Source: Bradyrhizobium sp. MOS002 (lineage in GTDB: Bacteria; Pseudomonadota; Alphaproteobacteria; Rhizobiales; Xanthobacteraceae). Taken from it: a stretch of 64,000 nt of DNA. The stretch is taken from contig NZ_PYFX01000007.1 of the NCBI RefSeq assembly GCF_003020115.1, forward strand, positions 124,001-188,000. The letters run 5' to 3'. Shown one piece after another: positions 47,413-56,621 of this stretch (positions are counted from its first letter, which is position 1; each line of letters opens with the position of its first letter). The notes below the pieces were generated by a model. The model searched no databases and was not told the origin of the DNA. It saw only the letters and a program-made list of their open reading frames with translations. The position numbers and the translations under genes are program-made.

Positions 47413-48327
47413 ATGCAGCGCCGCTACATCACCGTCGACGTGTTCACCGACCGCGCCTTCGGCGGCAACCAGCTCGCCGTGGTGCTCGATGCCGGCGGGT
47501 TGTCGACCACGCAAATGCAGTCGATCGCGACCGAGTTCAACTATTCCGAGACGACCTTCGTGCTGCCTCCGCGCGACAACGCGAATGATGCCGAAGTGCG
47601 CATCTTCACGCCTGTCAGGGAGCTTCCTTTCGCTGGCCATCCCAATGTCGGCACCGCTTTCGTGCTTGCCTCGATCGCGAAGGAGCCGAAGCCGCGCCTG
47701 CGGTTCGAGGAGAAAGCGGGTCTGGTGCCGGTCGATATTGTGAGAGAGCAGGGTCGTGTGATCAGCACCGAGCTCACCGCGCCGCAGCCTTTGGCGCGCC
47801 TGTCGCAATTGTCGGCTGCTGATGCCGCGAGCTGCATCTCGCTCAATGCAGACGACATCAAGGTCGACCGTCACGCGCCGCAGGTCGTCAGCGTCGGAAC
47901 GCCGTTTCTGGTGATTGAGGTGCACTCGCGCGATGCACTGAAGCGGGCGAGGTCTGACGCGGCGGCTTTCGGCAAGGTATTTCCGTGCGACGGCGCGTTC
48001 GCGGCGTGGTTCTATACGCGCGATGTGCCCGCGGCGGAGGCGCCTTGCGAGCGACAGGCGCGGATGTTCATGCGGGGCGCCGGCGGCCTCGCCGAAGATC
48101 CCGCCACCGGCAGCGCGACGGTCGCCGCGGCTGCGTTGTTCGCCGAGCTCGATGCCACGCGTGATGGCGAATTGAAGCTTACGGTCGGGCAGGGCTTTGA
48201 CATGGGTCGGCCGAGCCTCTTGCTGACGCGCGTGCGCAAGCAGGACGGCAAGGTCGTCTCGGCCCATGTCGGCGGGCGTTGCGTGCCGATGATGGAAGGG
48301 ACGTTTAAGCTGGCCGGAGAGGGGTAG
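47413..48327 (+). CDS. PhzF-family epimerase/isomerase
   Basis: 304 aa, ATG at 47413 with GAGGAAG upstream; the longer frame is rejected. Begins MQRRYITVDVFTDRAFGGNQ, the family start with the conserved FGGN loop. Catalytic Glu expected in NYSETTFVL; C-half motif RMFMRGAGGLAEDPATGSAT is diagnostic. Substrate unknown; phenazine genes are absent. Confidence 0.9.
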   Translation: MQRRYITVDVFTDRAFGGNQLAVVLDAGGLSTTQMQSIATEFNYSETTFVLPPRDNANDAEVRIFTPVRELPFAGHPNVGTAFVLASIAKEPKPRLRFEEKAGLVPVDIVREQGRVISTELTAPQPLARLSQLSAADAASCISLNADDIKVDRHAPQVVSVGTPFLVIEVHSRDALKRARSDAAAFGKVFPCDGAFAAWFYTRDVPAAEAPCERQARMFMRGAGGLAEDPATGSATVAAAALFAELDATRDGELKLTVGQGFDMGRPSLLLTRVRKQDGKVVSAHVGGRCVPMMEGTFKLAGEG

Positions 48328-48344
48328 GTAGGCGCTCTCTCCCC

Positions 48345-48460
48345 GTCATCCTGAGGTGCGAGCTCTAGCGAGCCTCGAAGGATGTACGGCCGAGGTGCTG
48401 CATTGGCGTCACGCCGTCGTCCTTCGAGGGCCGCTGAAGAAGCGGCCACCTCAGGATGAC
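48345..48460. repeat. Dispersed palindrome (CCTCGAAGGATG family)
   Basis: GTCATCCTGAGGTGCG (48345-48360) faces CACCTCAGGATGAC (48447-48460), with CCTCGAAGGA and TCCTTCGAGG as inner arms. Between PhzF and DUF488 genes. Confidence 0.8.
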
Positions 48461-48474
48461 GGCTACGGCGACAG

Positions 48475-48936
48475 CTACACCTGCCGCCCCGCCAGATTCT
48501 TCACTGCCACCCCATTGCGCTCCTCGATGATCTCCGCGATCATCTGGCGGTGGCAATGGGTGTGGTCGCGCTCGTAGCAGAGCAGGCAGACGGGGCCGGC
48601 TTTCTTCACCAGCGCCGAGAGCTCATCCATCTGCTCGCGGGCCTCCGGCGTCTTCAGGTGCTTTGAGAAAACCTTCTCCAGCACATCGTATTGCCCGCTG
48701 CGCGCGGCGAGGCGTCCCTCCTTGGGCGTGCCGAGCGCTGCCAGATGGACATAGGCGATGCCGCGTTCGTCGAGCCCTGCGGCGAGCTGCTTCTTGGAAA
48801 AGCCGGGCCGGCGCGATGATGTCACCGCGCGCACGTCGACGACGAGCTTGACGCCGGATTGCTCCAGTTCGTCGAGCACGGCCTTGGGCGGCGTCTGTTC
48901 ATAGCCGATGGTGAAGAGCTTTTTCGCCTTTGCCAT
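48475..48936 (-). CDS. DUF488 protein
   Basis: 153 aa. Starts MAKAKKLFTIGYEQTPPKAV, the DUF488 opening, with VVDVRAVTSSRRPGFSK, and VCLLCYERDHTHCHRQMIAE, which carries Cys/His residues of a possible active site. It lies 8 bases downstream of a DUF72 gene; the pair is common. Function unknown. Confidence 0.9.
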   Translation of the reverse strand: MAKAKKLFTIGYEQTPPKAVLDELEQSGVKLVVDVRAVTSSRRPGFSKKQLAAGLDERGIAYVHLAALGTPKEGRLAARSGQYDVLEKVFSKHLKTPEAREQMDELSALVKKAGPVCLLCYERDHTHCHRQMIAEIIEERNGVAVKNLAGRQV

Positions 48937-48944
48937 GAAACGCC

Positions 48945-49766
48945 TCAGCTCACCCGCGCGATCAGTTCCATGGCGCCGGCCGGCGCGCGCACCTTGCCCT
49001 CGTGGATGACATAGGCGAACACGTCGCGCGGCTCCTTCTTCGGCTTGGCCTTGTCGACCTTCGGCAGGTCGTCGGGTTCGCTTCCCTCGGCCCAGTCCTG
49101 AAAACGCTTGGCCCAGGCATCGAGCTGCTTCGGCGGATAGCAGGTCTTGATCTCGTCATTGCCTTTCTGCAGCCGGGCATAGACGAAATCACCGGCGACG
49201 TCGGCGATACCAGGATATTTGCCGTGCTCGGCAAACACGACGGGCGTCTCGAATTCGCGGATCAGCGCGACGAAGTCCGGCGTGCAGAAACTGTCGTGAC
49301 GGACCTCGACGACATGGCGCAGCGCGCGTCCCTCGAGCTTGCGCGGCAACAGCTCGAGGAACTTGCCGAAATCGGCGCCGTCGAATTTCTTGGTCGGCGC
49401 GAACTGCCACAGCACCGGCCCAAGATGGTCGCCGAGTTCCAGCACGCCGGAATCATAGAACCGCTTGATCGAATCTCCGGCCTCGCCGAGCACGCGGCGG
49501 TTGGTGGCGAAGCGCGGTCCCTTCAACGAAAACACGAACCCCTCCGGCACTTCGCCTGCCCATTTGCGAAAGCTCTCCGGTTTCTGCGAGCCGTAGTAAG
49601 TGCCGTTGATCTCGATCGAGGTCAGCTTCGAGGCGGCGTAGGACAGCTCCTTGGCTTGCGTGAGCTTCTCCGGATAGAACACGCCGCGCCAGGGCTCGAA
49701 GGTCCAGCCGCCGATGCCGATGAAGATGTTGCCGGATTTTTTAGACGCGGTTTTTGCTTTGGCCAC
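48945..49766 (-). CDS. DUF72 protein
   Basis: 273 aa TIM-barrel-like. IFIGIGGWTFEPWRGVFYP and FSLKGPRFATNRR are the family marks; VVEVRHDSFCTPDFVALIRE follows. Operon partner of the DUF488 gene. Catalysis is unknown. Confidence 0.9.
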   Translation of the reverse strand: MAKAKTASKKSGNIFIGIGGWTFEPWRGVFYPEKLTQAKELSYAASKLTSIEINGTYYGSQKPESFRKWAGEVPEGFVFSLKGPRFATNRRVLGEAGDSIKRFYDSGVLELGDHLGPVLWQFAPTKKFDGADFGKFLELLPRKLEGRALRHVVEVRHDSFCTPDFVALIREFETPVVFAEHGKYPGIADVAGDFVYARLQKGNDEIKTCYPPKQLDAWAKRFQDWAEGSEPDDLPKVDKAKPKKEPRDVFAYVIHEGKVRAPAGAMELIARVS

Positions 49767-49882
49767 GGGAGGATCTCGGATGACGGGAGGAGGGCCTCCA
49801 TCCTAATCAAACCAGTTGTGATTGGCCAGTTGCGACGTCCCGTCTAAGGTCGCGACGGGATCTGCGAAAAAAGGAGAACAAG

Positions 49883-50263
49883 ATGCGGATGCTGATGGTG
49901 GGAGCGGCGCTCGTTATGATGACATCTGCTGCCATGATATCTTCAGTTATGGCCGACGATGACGATGCCAAGGGTGCGCAGAAGCTCGCCATGCAGGGCC
50001 GCGACGATTATTGGCATTGCCTGGCGCGGGAATATTCGCGCGACGGCAATCAGGGCCTGTCGGAACAGGACTTTGGCCGCTCCGTCGCCGGAGCCTGTCC
50101 GTCGGAGCGACAATATTACCGGGTGGCACTGCTCGATTATCTCACCACGCAATATCCGGATATCGATGCCGGCGCGCATCTCGCGACCGCGAACAGGGCG
50201 GTGGAGGCGGCGCAGAAGGACATCGTGACGGCTTTCGTCAAGCACAAGCCGCCGCAGAAATAG
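49883..50263 (+). CDS. Exported protein, hypothetical
   Basis: 126 aa, GGAG before ATG. Signal peptide of about 24 residues (many Met/Ala; cut near VMA-DD). Mature part is mostly helical with two Cys (WHCLAREYSRDGNQGLSEQD and GACPSERQYYR) that could form a disulfide. Family not recognised. Divergent from the DUF72 gene. Confidence 0.7.
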   Translation: MRMLMVGAALVMMTSAAMISSVMADDDDAKGAQKLAMQGRDDYWHCLAREYSRDGNQGLSEQDFGRSVAGACPSERQYYRVALLDYLTTQYPDIDAGAHLATANRAVEAAQKDIVTAFVKHKPPQK

Positions 50264-50351
50264 CCCATGGACCGGTGCGTCCGGCAAGCCCTTCCGGCAG
50301 CGCGCTCATCCATGGTACTACTGAGCGCATCTGGAACAGGGATGGGTTTCC

Positions 50352-50555
50352 ATGTCGTCTGAGTCGGTGGGGGGCATTTTGGGCGCGATCGTCGCGGCGA
50401 TCGTGCTTGCGGTGGCTGTCATCTTCGGACCGATCGGCCAATACGGCAAGCCGCCCAGGCCCGCGAAAGTCGACCCGGCCGCGGTTGCGGCGCCGGCGGC
50501 CCCTGCCGCGCCCGTGCCGCGAGGGCCCGTGATCAAGGAAGTCCCTAACCAATAG
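50352..50555 (+). CDS. Small membrane protein with Ala/Pro tail
   Basis: 67 aa. One hydrophobic helix (residues 8-28: GILGAIVAAIVLAVAVIFGP), then a Pro/Ala-rich tail ending VIKEVPNQ. No family recognised. Reading frame and helix look real; Shine-Dalgarno is moderate. Confidence 0.6.
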   Translation: MSSESVGGILGAIVAAIVLAVAVIFGPIGQYGKPPRPAKVDPAAVAAPAAPAAPVPRGPVIKEVPNQ

Positions 50556-50861
50556 GGGCCTGAAAAAGGCCTCGTTCGCCCCTTGCAAAGCGGCTTTGTC
50601 GTTCCTATTTAGCTCCTAACGGCGACGTTGAGCGAAAAACTCCGGCGCTGGAACGACCTTGGAATAGCACAGGCTGCGCCGGATGTACGCGCGGTCCGCC
50701 GTTCCGGGGTCGTTGGCATTTTTGGGCCCCTTTTGGGCCGCTCCCCAGAGAACCCCCGGCTTGCTGGCGCAAGTTCTTGTCAGCACAAGTTCTTGCCAGC
50801 ACAAGTTCTTGCCAGCACAAGTTCTTGGCAGCACAGGACGCGGCGGATATACGCTGCCGTC
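50556..50861. other. 306-base region with 16-bp iterons
   Basis: No gene on either strand that I accept. Bases 50690-50765 are GC-rich. The iteron block is listed separately; the rest up to 50861 is presumably the promoter of the glycosyltransferase gene. Confidence 0.6.
50767..50836. repeat. 16-bp direct repeats, 4.4 copies
   Basis: Consensus unit GCACAAGTTCTTGCCA at 50767 (two changes), 50783, 50799 and 50815 (one change), plus a partial at 50831. Each unit contains the palindrome CAAG-TT-CTTG, so it presents regularly spaced, same-face half-turn sites 1.5 helical turns apart. Lies 25 bases before the glycosyltransferase start. Confidence 0.8.
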
Positions 50862-51995
50862 ATGAATGAAGCGATCAGACCGGGCTCCGATACCCAACAG
50901 GCGGCTTCGCCGGCGCCGGAATTGTCGGTCGTCGTCCCGACCTTCAACGAACGCGACAACGTCACGGTGCTGTACCGGCGGCTGGAGGCCGCGCTGGCCG
51001 GCATCGCCTGGGAAGTCGTGTTCGTCGACGATAATTCGCCTGATGGCACCTGGGACGTGGTGCGCGCGCTGGCCCAGCGCGACAGCCGCGTGCGCTGTGT
51101 CCGCCGCATCGGCCGCCGCGGCCTGTCGGGGGCCTGCATCGAGGGCATCCTGGCCTCCAGCGCGCCCTATGCGGCCGTGATCGACGCCGACCTTCAGCAC
51201 GACGAGACGCAGCTGCCGAAGATGCTGTCGCTGCTCGCGAGCGGGCAGGCCGAGCTCGTGGTCGGTAGCCGCTACATCGAGGGCTACAAGAGCGAAGGCT
51301 TCAACAAGCAGCGCGCCGGCGCCAGTGCGCTGGCGACCGAGGTCGCTAGGAAGATGCTGCGGGTCGAGATCGCCGATCCCATGAGCGGCTTCTTCATGGT
51401 TCGCCGCGACCGCTTCGAGCAGCTCGCGCCGAAACTTTCCGTGCACGGCTTCAAGATCCTGCTCGACCTCGTCGCGAGCGCGAACGGCACCTTGCGCGCC
51501 ATCGAAATTCCTTACACGTTCGGTGAGCGCCAGCACGGCGAAAGCAAGCTCGATTCCATGGTCGCGCTGGATTTTCTCGGCCTGGTGCTGGCGAAGTTCA
51601 CCAACGATGCTGTCTCGCTGCGCTTCCTGCTGTTCGCGATGGTTGGCGGGATCGGCCTCGTGGTGCATCTCACCACCCTGTTCATATCGCTCGAGCTGTT
51701 CAAGGAGCCGTTCGCGGAAGCGCAGGCCTCCGGTGCCATCGTCGCGATGACCAGCAATTTCGTCCTCAACAACTTTCTCACCTATCGCGACCAGCGACTG
51801 AAGGGCTTTGCGCTGCTGCGCGGCCTGATCGCGTTCTACATCGTGTGCAGCGTCGGCCTGCTCGCCAATGTCGGCGTCGCCTTCTCGGTCTACGACCAGG
51901 AGCCGATCTGGTGGCTTGCGGGTGCGGCCGGGGCACTGATGGGTGTGGTGTGGAACTACGCGATGTCCGGACTGTTCGTCTGGCGCAAGAAATAG
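50862..51995 (+). CDS. GT2 polyprenyl-phosphate glycosyltransferase with GtrA domain
   Basis: 377 aa; ATG at 50862 (MNEAIRPG) is the family-like start. Residues about 25-250 are a dolichol-phosphate-mannosyltransferase-like GT2 domain (LSVVVPTFNERDNVTVLYRR, VVFVDDNSPDGTWD, VIDADLQHDE with the DxD-like Asp pair). Residues 255-375 form a GtrA/DPMS-type region with four membrane helices. It probably makes a lipid-linked sugar for the GT39 enzyme encoded 6 bases downstream. Confidence 0.9.
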   Translation: MNEAIRPGSDTQQAASPAPELSVVVPTFNERDNVTVLYRRLEAALAGIAWEVVFVDDNSPDGTWDVVRALAQRDSRVRCVRRIGRRGLSGACIEGILASSAPYAAVIDADLQHDETQLPKMLSLLASGQAELVVGSRYIEGYKSEGFNKQRAGASALATEVARKMLRVEIADPMSGFFMVRRDRFEQLAPKLSVHGFKILLDLVASANGTLRAIEIPYTFGERQHGESKLDSMVALDFLGLVLAKFTNDAVSLRFLLFAMVGGIGLVVHLTTLFISLELFKEPFAEAQASGAIVAMTSNFVLNNFLTYRDQRLKGFALLRGLIAFYIVCSVGLLANVGVAFSVYDQEPIWWLAGAAGALMGVVWNYAMSGLFVWRKK

Positions 51996-52001
51996 CTCAC
52001 G

Positions 52002-53504
52002 ATGGGCGGGTCTGACGCGCGGATCGTCCGCAATACGGCGCTGGTGATCCTTGCGCTGGTCGGCTTGCGGCTCGTTGCGGCCGCCTTCACGCCGATCACC
52101 TTCGACGAAGCTTATTACTGGATGTGGTCGCGGAACCTCGCCGGGGGATATTATGACCATCCGCCGATGGTTGCCTACGTCATCCGCGCCGGCACCCTGA
52201 TCGCGGGCGACACCGAACTCGGCGTCCGCCTGGTCTCGATCCTGCTCGCGCTGCCGATGAGTTATGCGATCTATCGCTCCGCCGCGATCCTGATCGGTGG
52301 CGCGCGGGTGGCGGCGACCAGCGCCATCCTGCTCAACGTGACGCTGCTGGCCTCGGTCGGCACGCTGATCGTCACGCCCGATGCCCCGCTCCTGGTTGCC
52401 TCCAGCTTCGTGCTGTTCTTTCTCGCCAAGGTGCTGGAGAGCGGCCGCGGCGCCTGGTGGCTCGCGGTCGGCGCAGCCGTCGGCGCGGCGCTCCTGTCGA
52501 AATACACCGCGATGTTCTTCGGGCTGGCGATCCTGATCTGGCTCGCTGCCGTGCCGAAACTGCGGCACTGGTTTCTCTCGCCCTGGCCGTATCTCGGCGG
52601 TTTCGTGGCGCTTGCGCTGTTCTCGCCGGTGATCCTCTGGAATGCCGATCATCAATGGGTCTCGTTCGCAAAGCAGCTCGGGCGCGCCAGGATCGAGGAT
52701 TTCCGCCCGGTCTTCATTTCCGAGCTGATCCCGACCCAGATCGCGTTCGCAACCCCGCCGGTGTTCATTCTCGGCGCGATGGGGTTGCACGCGCTGACCT
52801 GGCGCCGGGCCGGCGCGCTGGCCTCGCGCGTGCTGATCGAGACGATGTTCTGGACCATTGTCGTCTATTTCGTCTGGCATTCGCTGCATGCCCGCGTCGA
52901 GGCCAACTGGTTCGCGCCGGTCTACCCGCCTTTCATCGTCGCCGCGGCCGCCGCCGCCAATCTGGTGCAGTGGAAGCCGCGCCAGCGCCGCCTGGTGGAT
53001 TTCTGCCTGCGCTGGGCCGCACCCACCGGCATCGTGATGTTTTCCGCGCTGATCGTGCAGGCCAATACCGGCTGGCTGTCCGGTTATCGCCGCGATGCGA
53101 CCGTGCGCAGCGTCGGCGTCGGCTGGCGCGAGCTCGCTGCCGAAATCGAAGCGGTGCGCGTCCGCAATGGCGCGACCTGCGTGCTTGCGCCGGACTACGG
53201 CACGACAGGCTGGCTCGCCTTCTATCTGCCGCGCGGCAGCTGCGTGGCGCAGCAGAACCAGCGCATCCGCTGGGCCAGCATGCCCGAGCCCGATCCAAAG
53301 CTGCTTGCGGGCAAGCTGATCTATGTCGACGAGCTGCGCCCTGACGGCCATCCCGCCGTCCACGATCTCTTTGCGAAGGTGACGCAGGTCGCGCAGTTGC
53401 AGCGTAAGCGCGGCCCGCTCGTGATCGAGACCTACGGCATCGATCTGCTCGAAGGCGCCAAGGGCGACGTGCTGGACCGCTCGCCACCGCCGGAGGCGCG
53501 ATAG
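52002..53504 (+). CDS. GT39/PMT-type glycosyltransferase (ArnT-like)
   Basis: 500 aa, about eleven membrane helices. PMT_2 domain with the acidic motif FDEAYYWMWSRNLAGGYYDH, typical of C-type glycosyltransferases that use a lipid-phosphate sugar donor at the periplasmic face. Six bases behind the GT2-GtrA gene, so donor synthesis and transfer are encoded together. Acceptor (lipid A, other lipid or protein) is unknown. Confidence 0.88.
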   Translation: MGGSDARIVRNTALVILALVGLRLVAAAFTPITFDEAYYWMWSRNLAGGYYDHPPMVAYVIRAGTLIAGDTELGVRLVSILLALPMSYAIYRSAAILIGGARVAATSAILLNVTLLASVGTLIVTPDAPLLVASSFVLFFLAKVLESGRGAWWLAVGAAVGAALLSKYTAMFFGLAILIWLAAVPKLRHWFLSPWPYLGGFVALALFSPVILWNADHQWVSFAKQLGRARIEDFRPVFISELIPTQIAFATPPVFILGAMGLHALTWRRAGALASRVLIETMFWTIVVYFVWHSLHARVEANWFAPVYPPFIVAAAAAANLVQWKPRQRRLVDFCLRWAAPTGIVMFSALIVQANTGWLSGYRRDATVRSVGVGWRELAAEIEAVRVRNGATCVLAPDYGTTGWLAFYLPRGSCVAQQNQRIRWASMPEPDPKLLAGKLIYVDELRPDGHPAVHDLFAKVTQVAQLQRKRGPLVIETYGIDLLEGAKGDVLDRSPPPEAR

Positions 53505-53528
53505 TTCCGTCAGAACGTCGATGAAGGT

Positions 53529-55418
53529 TTAGTCGACCATCTCGGCCTTGGTCGTGGCCTGGTTCGGCCCGTCCTGGTCGCGCCAGAACCAGACGGTCAC
53601 GACGCCGGAGCGGCCGCGGACCTGCGTGAGCAGGGGGCCTGACAGAATGCCGTCGGGAGCGCCCTGGAAGTCGGCCGCATCCAGCAGCGTATCGCTGAGT
53701 GCGAGCTGTGCGCCGTTCTGGACGGCAACCTCCATCAACCGGCTCGCGACGTTGACGGTGTCGCCCGTCGCCGTGATGTGCTGATGGCTTTCGCCGAGGC
53801 GCGAGGCGACGATCGGACCGAAATGCGCGCCGATCTTGAAGCCGAGCTGATCCCTGATCGCAGGCGGCAACGACGCGATCCAGCGTTCGACGCCGCGGTG
53901 CAGGTCGATCGCGCATTTCAGCGCGCGTGCGGGGTCGTCGGGCATTGCGCCGGGCAGGCCGAACAGGATCATGGCGCCGTCGCCGAGAAAGCCGCTGATC
54001 ATGCCGGCGCAATCGACCGCGGTCTTCTCGATCAACGCGTGAAACGCCCTCAGAATGTCCTGGAGTTCGCCCGGATCGATCCGCTCGCTCAACGCCGTGA
54101 AGCCGGAGAGGTCGATGAAGACCACGGCTGCGTCCTGCCGGACGGGTTTCGAGAGGAAATTCGGATCGCGCGCGAGCCACTCCTGCACGGCCGGCGCCTG
54201 GAATTGCGCGAGCGACCGGCTCTTGGCCGCGAAATATTGCGTGCGGCGGCCTCCCGCCCACAATTGCACGCCGGCAAAGACCGCAACCGGCGGTACTGCT
54301 GCGGCGAGCGTAGTCGCGGCGTTCAGCCAGACACCATGCGTGAACGCGAATAGATTGAAGCCGGCCCAGGCGAACATGACCGCGGCCGCAGCGACGATGC
54401 CGAGCGCGCTGCGCCGCCAGGCGAGCAGGCCCACCAGCAGCATCGGCAACAGGATCGCGATGAGCGCGTCGGCGATATGGACCTTGCGGTCGCGCACGAT
54501 GCTGTCGCCGGCGACCAGATGGGTGATCGCGGTGGAGACCACTTCGACGCCGGGCATCAGGGAATCGAACGGCGTCGGGTAGAAATCACCGCCGCCGGCG
54601 ACCGAGGCGCCGATCACGACGATCCGGTTCTCGATCGCCGCGCGATTAAGCGTGCCGTCAAAGATGCTTTGCGCGCTGACGGTGCGGATGGTCCGGCGTG
54701 GGCCGTAATAGGTGACCGGCAACGCGAAGTCGGTATCGGTGGGCACCGCGCGGTCGCCGAGCATCAGATGGTCCGGCGCGATCGTCAGCGACTTGTCGAG
54801 CGCGCGCGCCGCGACCCGCAACGGGAAGGACAGCTCGACCTTGTCGCTGGTCCGGAACAGCATCGGCACCGAGAGCGGCGAGCCCGATTGTCCGGTCGCA
54901 ACGTTGACGACGCCGACCTCGGCATGATCGGCGAACGCCGGCAAGGGCAGCAGGAAGCGCTCGGCCTGCGGCAGGGCGGCGAGGGGGCCTTGGCCGCTGG
55001 TTTCCACGGTCTCGCTGGCGGACGGGAAGATCGCCGCGGCGGCAAGGACCATGGGACCCGTAGCCAGCGTATTTGCCAACGTGGCGTCGCCGATCGCAGC
55101 GCTGCGGTCGACCAGCAGCAGGTCGATCGCGACGACCTTCGGCTTGAACTGCACGATGGTGTCGACCACGCGGGCAAGATCGGCGCGCGGCAGCGGATAG
55201 CTGCCGCCGCGCTTCACGACGGTGTCGTCGATCGCGACGATGGTGACGAGATCGGGCGGAACCTGCACGCCGCGGACTTGCGTCCGCCAATCCGTCAGCG
55301 TCGCCTCGAGGCGATCGAGAAAGCGAAGGTGACCGTTGGCGTGGCCGGCATAGATGCCCGCGCCCCACAGTGCGGTGAGGACCAGTGCCACCAGGATCTG
55401 AACGCGTCGGCTGCTCAT
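53529..55418 (-). CDS. CHASE2 adenylate cyclase
   Basis: 629 aa from ATG 55418 (a TTG adds five). N-terminal helix, periplasmic CHASE2 sensor (about 35-320), three membrane helices near 320-400, cyclase domain from about 425: metal residues in VFIDLSGFTALSERID and GFLGDGAMILFG, and ITATGDTVNVASRL. Both metal Asp residues kept. It lies next to a FecR-domain gene, a pairing often seen with CHASE2 cyclases. Confidence 0.9.
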   Translation of the reverse strand: MSSRRVQILVALVLTALWGAGIYAGHANGHLRFLDRLEATLTDWRTQVRGVQVPPDLVTIVAIDDTVVKRGGSYPLPRADLARVVDTIVQFKPKVVAIDLLLVDRSAAIGDATLANTLATGPMVLAAAAIFPSASETVETSGQGPLAALPQAERFLLPLPAFADHAEVGVVNVATGQSGSPLSVPMLFRTSDKVELSFPLRVAARALDKSLTIAPDHLMLGDRAVPTDTDFALPVTYYGPRRTIRTVSAQSIFDGTLNRAAIENRIVVIGASVAGGGDFYPTPFDSLMPGVEVVSTAITHLVAGDSIVRDRKVHIADALIAILLPMLLVGLLAWRRSALGIVAAAAVMFAWAGFNLFAFTHGVWLNAATTLAAAVPPVAVFAGVQLWAGGRRTQYFAAKSRSLAQFQAPAVQEWLARDPNFLSKPVRQDAAVVFIDLSGFTALSERIDPGELQDILRAFHALIEKTAVDCAGMISGFLGDGAMILFGLPGAMPDDPARALKCAIDLHRGVERWIASLPPAIRDQLGFKIGAHFGPIVASRLGESHQHITATGDTVNVASRLMEVAVQNGAQLALSDTLLDAADFQGAPDGILSGPLLTQVRGRSGVVTVWFWRDQDGPNQATTKAEMVD

Positions 55419-55484
55419 GTGGTCGTGTTGCAATTTTCTCTGTCGTCCAAATGCTGTTGGCCGAGCCCCGGTGACCCGAACTTA

Positions 55485-55553
55485 TTGGCCTGGTCTTGTT
55501 GACCTGGTCTCGTGACCTGGCCCTATTGACCAAGTCTTATTGACCAAGTCTTG
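55485..55553. repeat. 14-bp degenerate tandem repeat, about five units
   Basis: Units starting near 55485, 55499, 55512, 55526 and 55540; the last two are TTGACCAAGTCTTA and TTGACCAAGTCTTG. The array crosses the 3' end of the FecR gene (stop at 55537), so its last five codons lie in the repeat. Confidence 0.7.
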
Positions 55554-56061
55554 CCATCAATGCGTCGACGCGCGGCTGGCCCCATGTCTTGACCGTCAAC
55601 GGGCCTGTCGCTTCCACGTCGACGCCTTCGCCGCGGCCTAGTACCACGCGGCGTCCGCCGCTCCTGCGGCTCACGCCGACGCGGCCGTCGGCGACGAACA
55701 CGGATGTCTTGGCCTCCGCGACATCGACCGCCCATTTCGTGCCGCGCACCGCGGCAATCGCCTGCGGCGTCAGCACCTTGAAGGGGGTGCCGCCGGGCTT
55801 CCTGGGCACCTCGACCAGCAGCGCTTTGCTGCTCAACTCCACGGAGTCTATATGTCCGTCGCGGTTGGCGTCCTTAAGTTCAAATCTGGCACCGCTTTCG
55901 GCAACGATCGTGATGCCGTTGTCGCAGCGCCAGGTCTGCGTGCCGGCAGCAGACGGCGCCGCCGTGCAGCCAACATTGGCAGCAGGCTGGGCAATCGCAT
56001 GTCCGATCAACAGAAACGACCCCGCCAGAGCGAAAAGCCCTGCGCGCGCGAACTCTCTCAT
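55537..56061 (-). CDS. FecR-domain exported protein
   Basis: 174 aa; ATG at 56061 with GGAGG five bases upstream. Signal peptide 1-25. FecR fold in the middle (VLTPQAIAAVRGTKWAVDV; SVFVADGRVGVSRR). The C-terminus (DALMARLGQ) is written by a 14-bp repeat. Upstream of and co-directed with the CHASE2 cyclase gene; a periplasmic partner of its sensor is likely. Confidence 0.85.
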   Translation of the reverse strand: MREFARAGLFALAGSFLLIGHAIAQPAANVGCTAAPSAAGTQTWRCDNGITIVAESGARFELKDANRDGHIDSVELSSKALLVEVPRKPGGTPFKVLTPQAIAAVRGTKWAVDVAEAKTSVFVADGRVGVSRRSGGRRVVLGRGEGVDVEATGPLTVKTWGQPRVDALMARLGQ

Positions 56062-56621
56062 GCCAGCCTCCGTTTGCGTGCTCGGCACAGTTCAATGCGA
56101 TGTCGATACGGTACCGTATCACACGCAGAGGCTGCTGAAAAGTGCCGGTCTCGCAGCTATTTCCTCGCCGCGGCCTTTTCCAGACTGCCGCGATCAACTT
56201 TCGGTCAGGGCGCCGTGCCGCGCGGGCGCCCCGTGCGGTGCGTGAGTGGCGTGCCACGAGAGGTGGAAGCGGGCTATTGCGCACCAGCCTCACGCAATGC
56301 TTCCCCGTTAACGTCCGGGTATTGAAGACCACGAAAACGACTTGGTTGGTGCGTTTAGAGATGCGCCCGGAGACGTCCGCCGACGGTGCTGAACCGGCCG
56401 AGAATTATGGTTAACAGCTTCGCCTAAGTCCGTAATCCTGCGGGCTTTTTCTCGAAATGGCACAGCGTTAGCGACTTGCCCTACATCCGCCCGAACTTAA
56501 TCCGCATTTAACTAAAAGTGGCCTTAATGACGCTCCGACCCTCTGCGAGATGCTGTTGCCGGATCGTGACCAGCGGCGCTTCGAAGGGGGACTGAGTGAC
56601 ACCGTTCTGGACGCAAGGCGA
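56062..56621. other. 560-base divergent control region
   Basis: No gene accepted. It separates the FecR and DUF2778 genes. The FecR-proximal part (56062-56330) shows nothing notable beyond GC-rich hairpin potential. The distal part holds the CtrA site. Short open frames on both strands lack Shine-Dalgarno sequences. Confidence 0.6.
56497..56511 (+). promoter_or_regulatory. CtrA full binding site TTAA-N7-TTAA
   Basis: TTAA (56497-56500), TCCGCAT, TTAA (56508-56511): exact consensus, 110 bases upstream of the DUF2778 gene start, where an activator site would be expected. Confidence 0.7.

Noticed and set aside
50767..50836. Possible CRISPR array
   Set aside because: Repeats are contiguous 16-bp units without spacers, and no cas gene is near.
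50616..53363. 915-codon open frame on the minus strand
   Set aside because: Antisense shadow of the GT2-GtrA and GT39 genes; composition is rich in Arg/Asp/His/Gln without any domain, a typical high-GC artefact.
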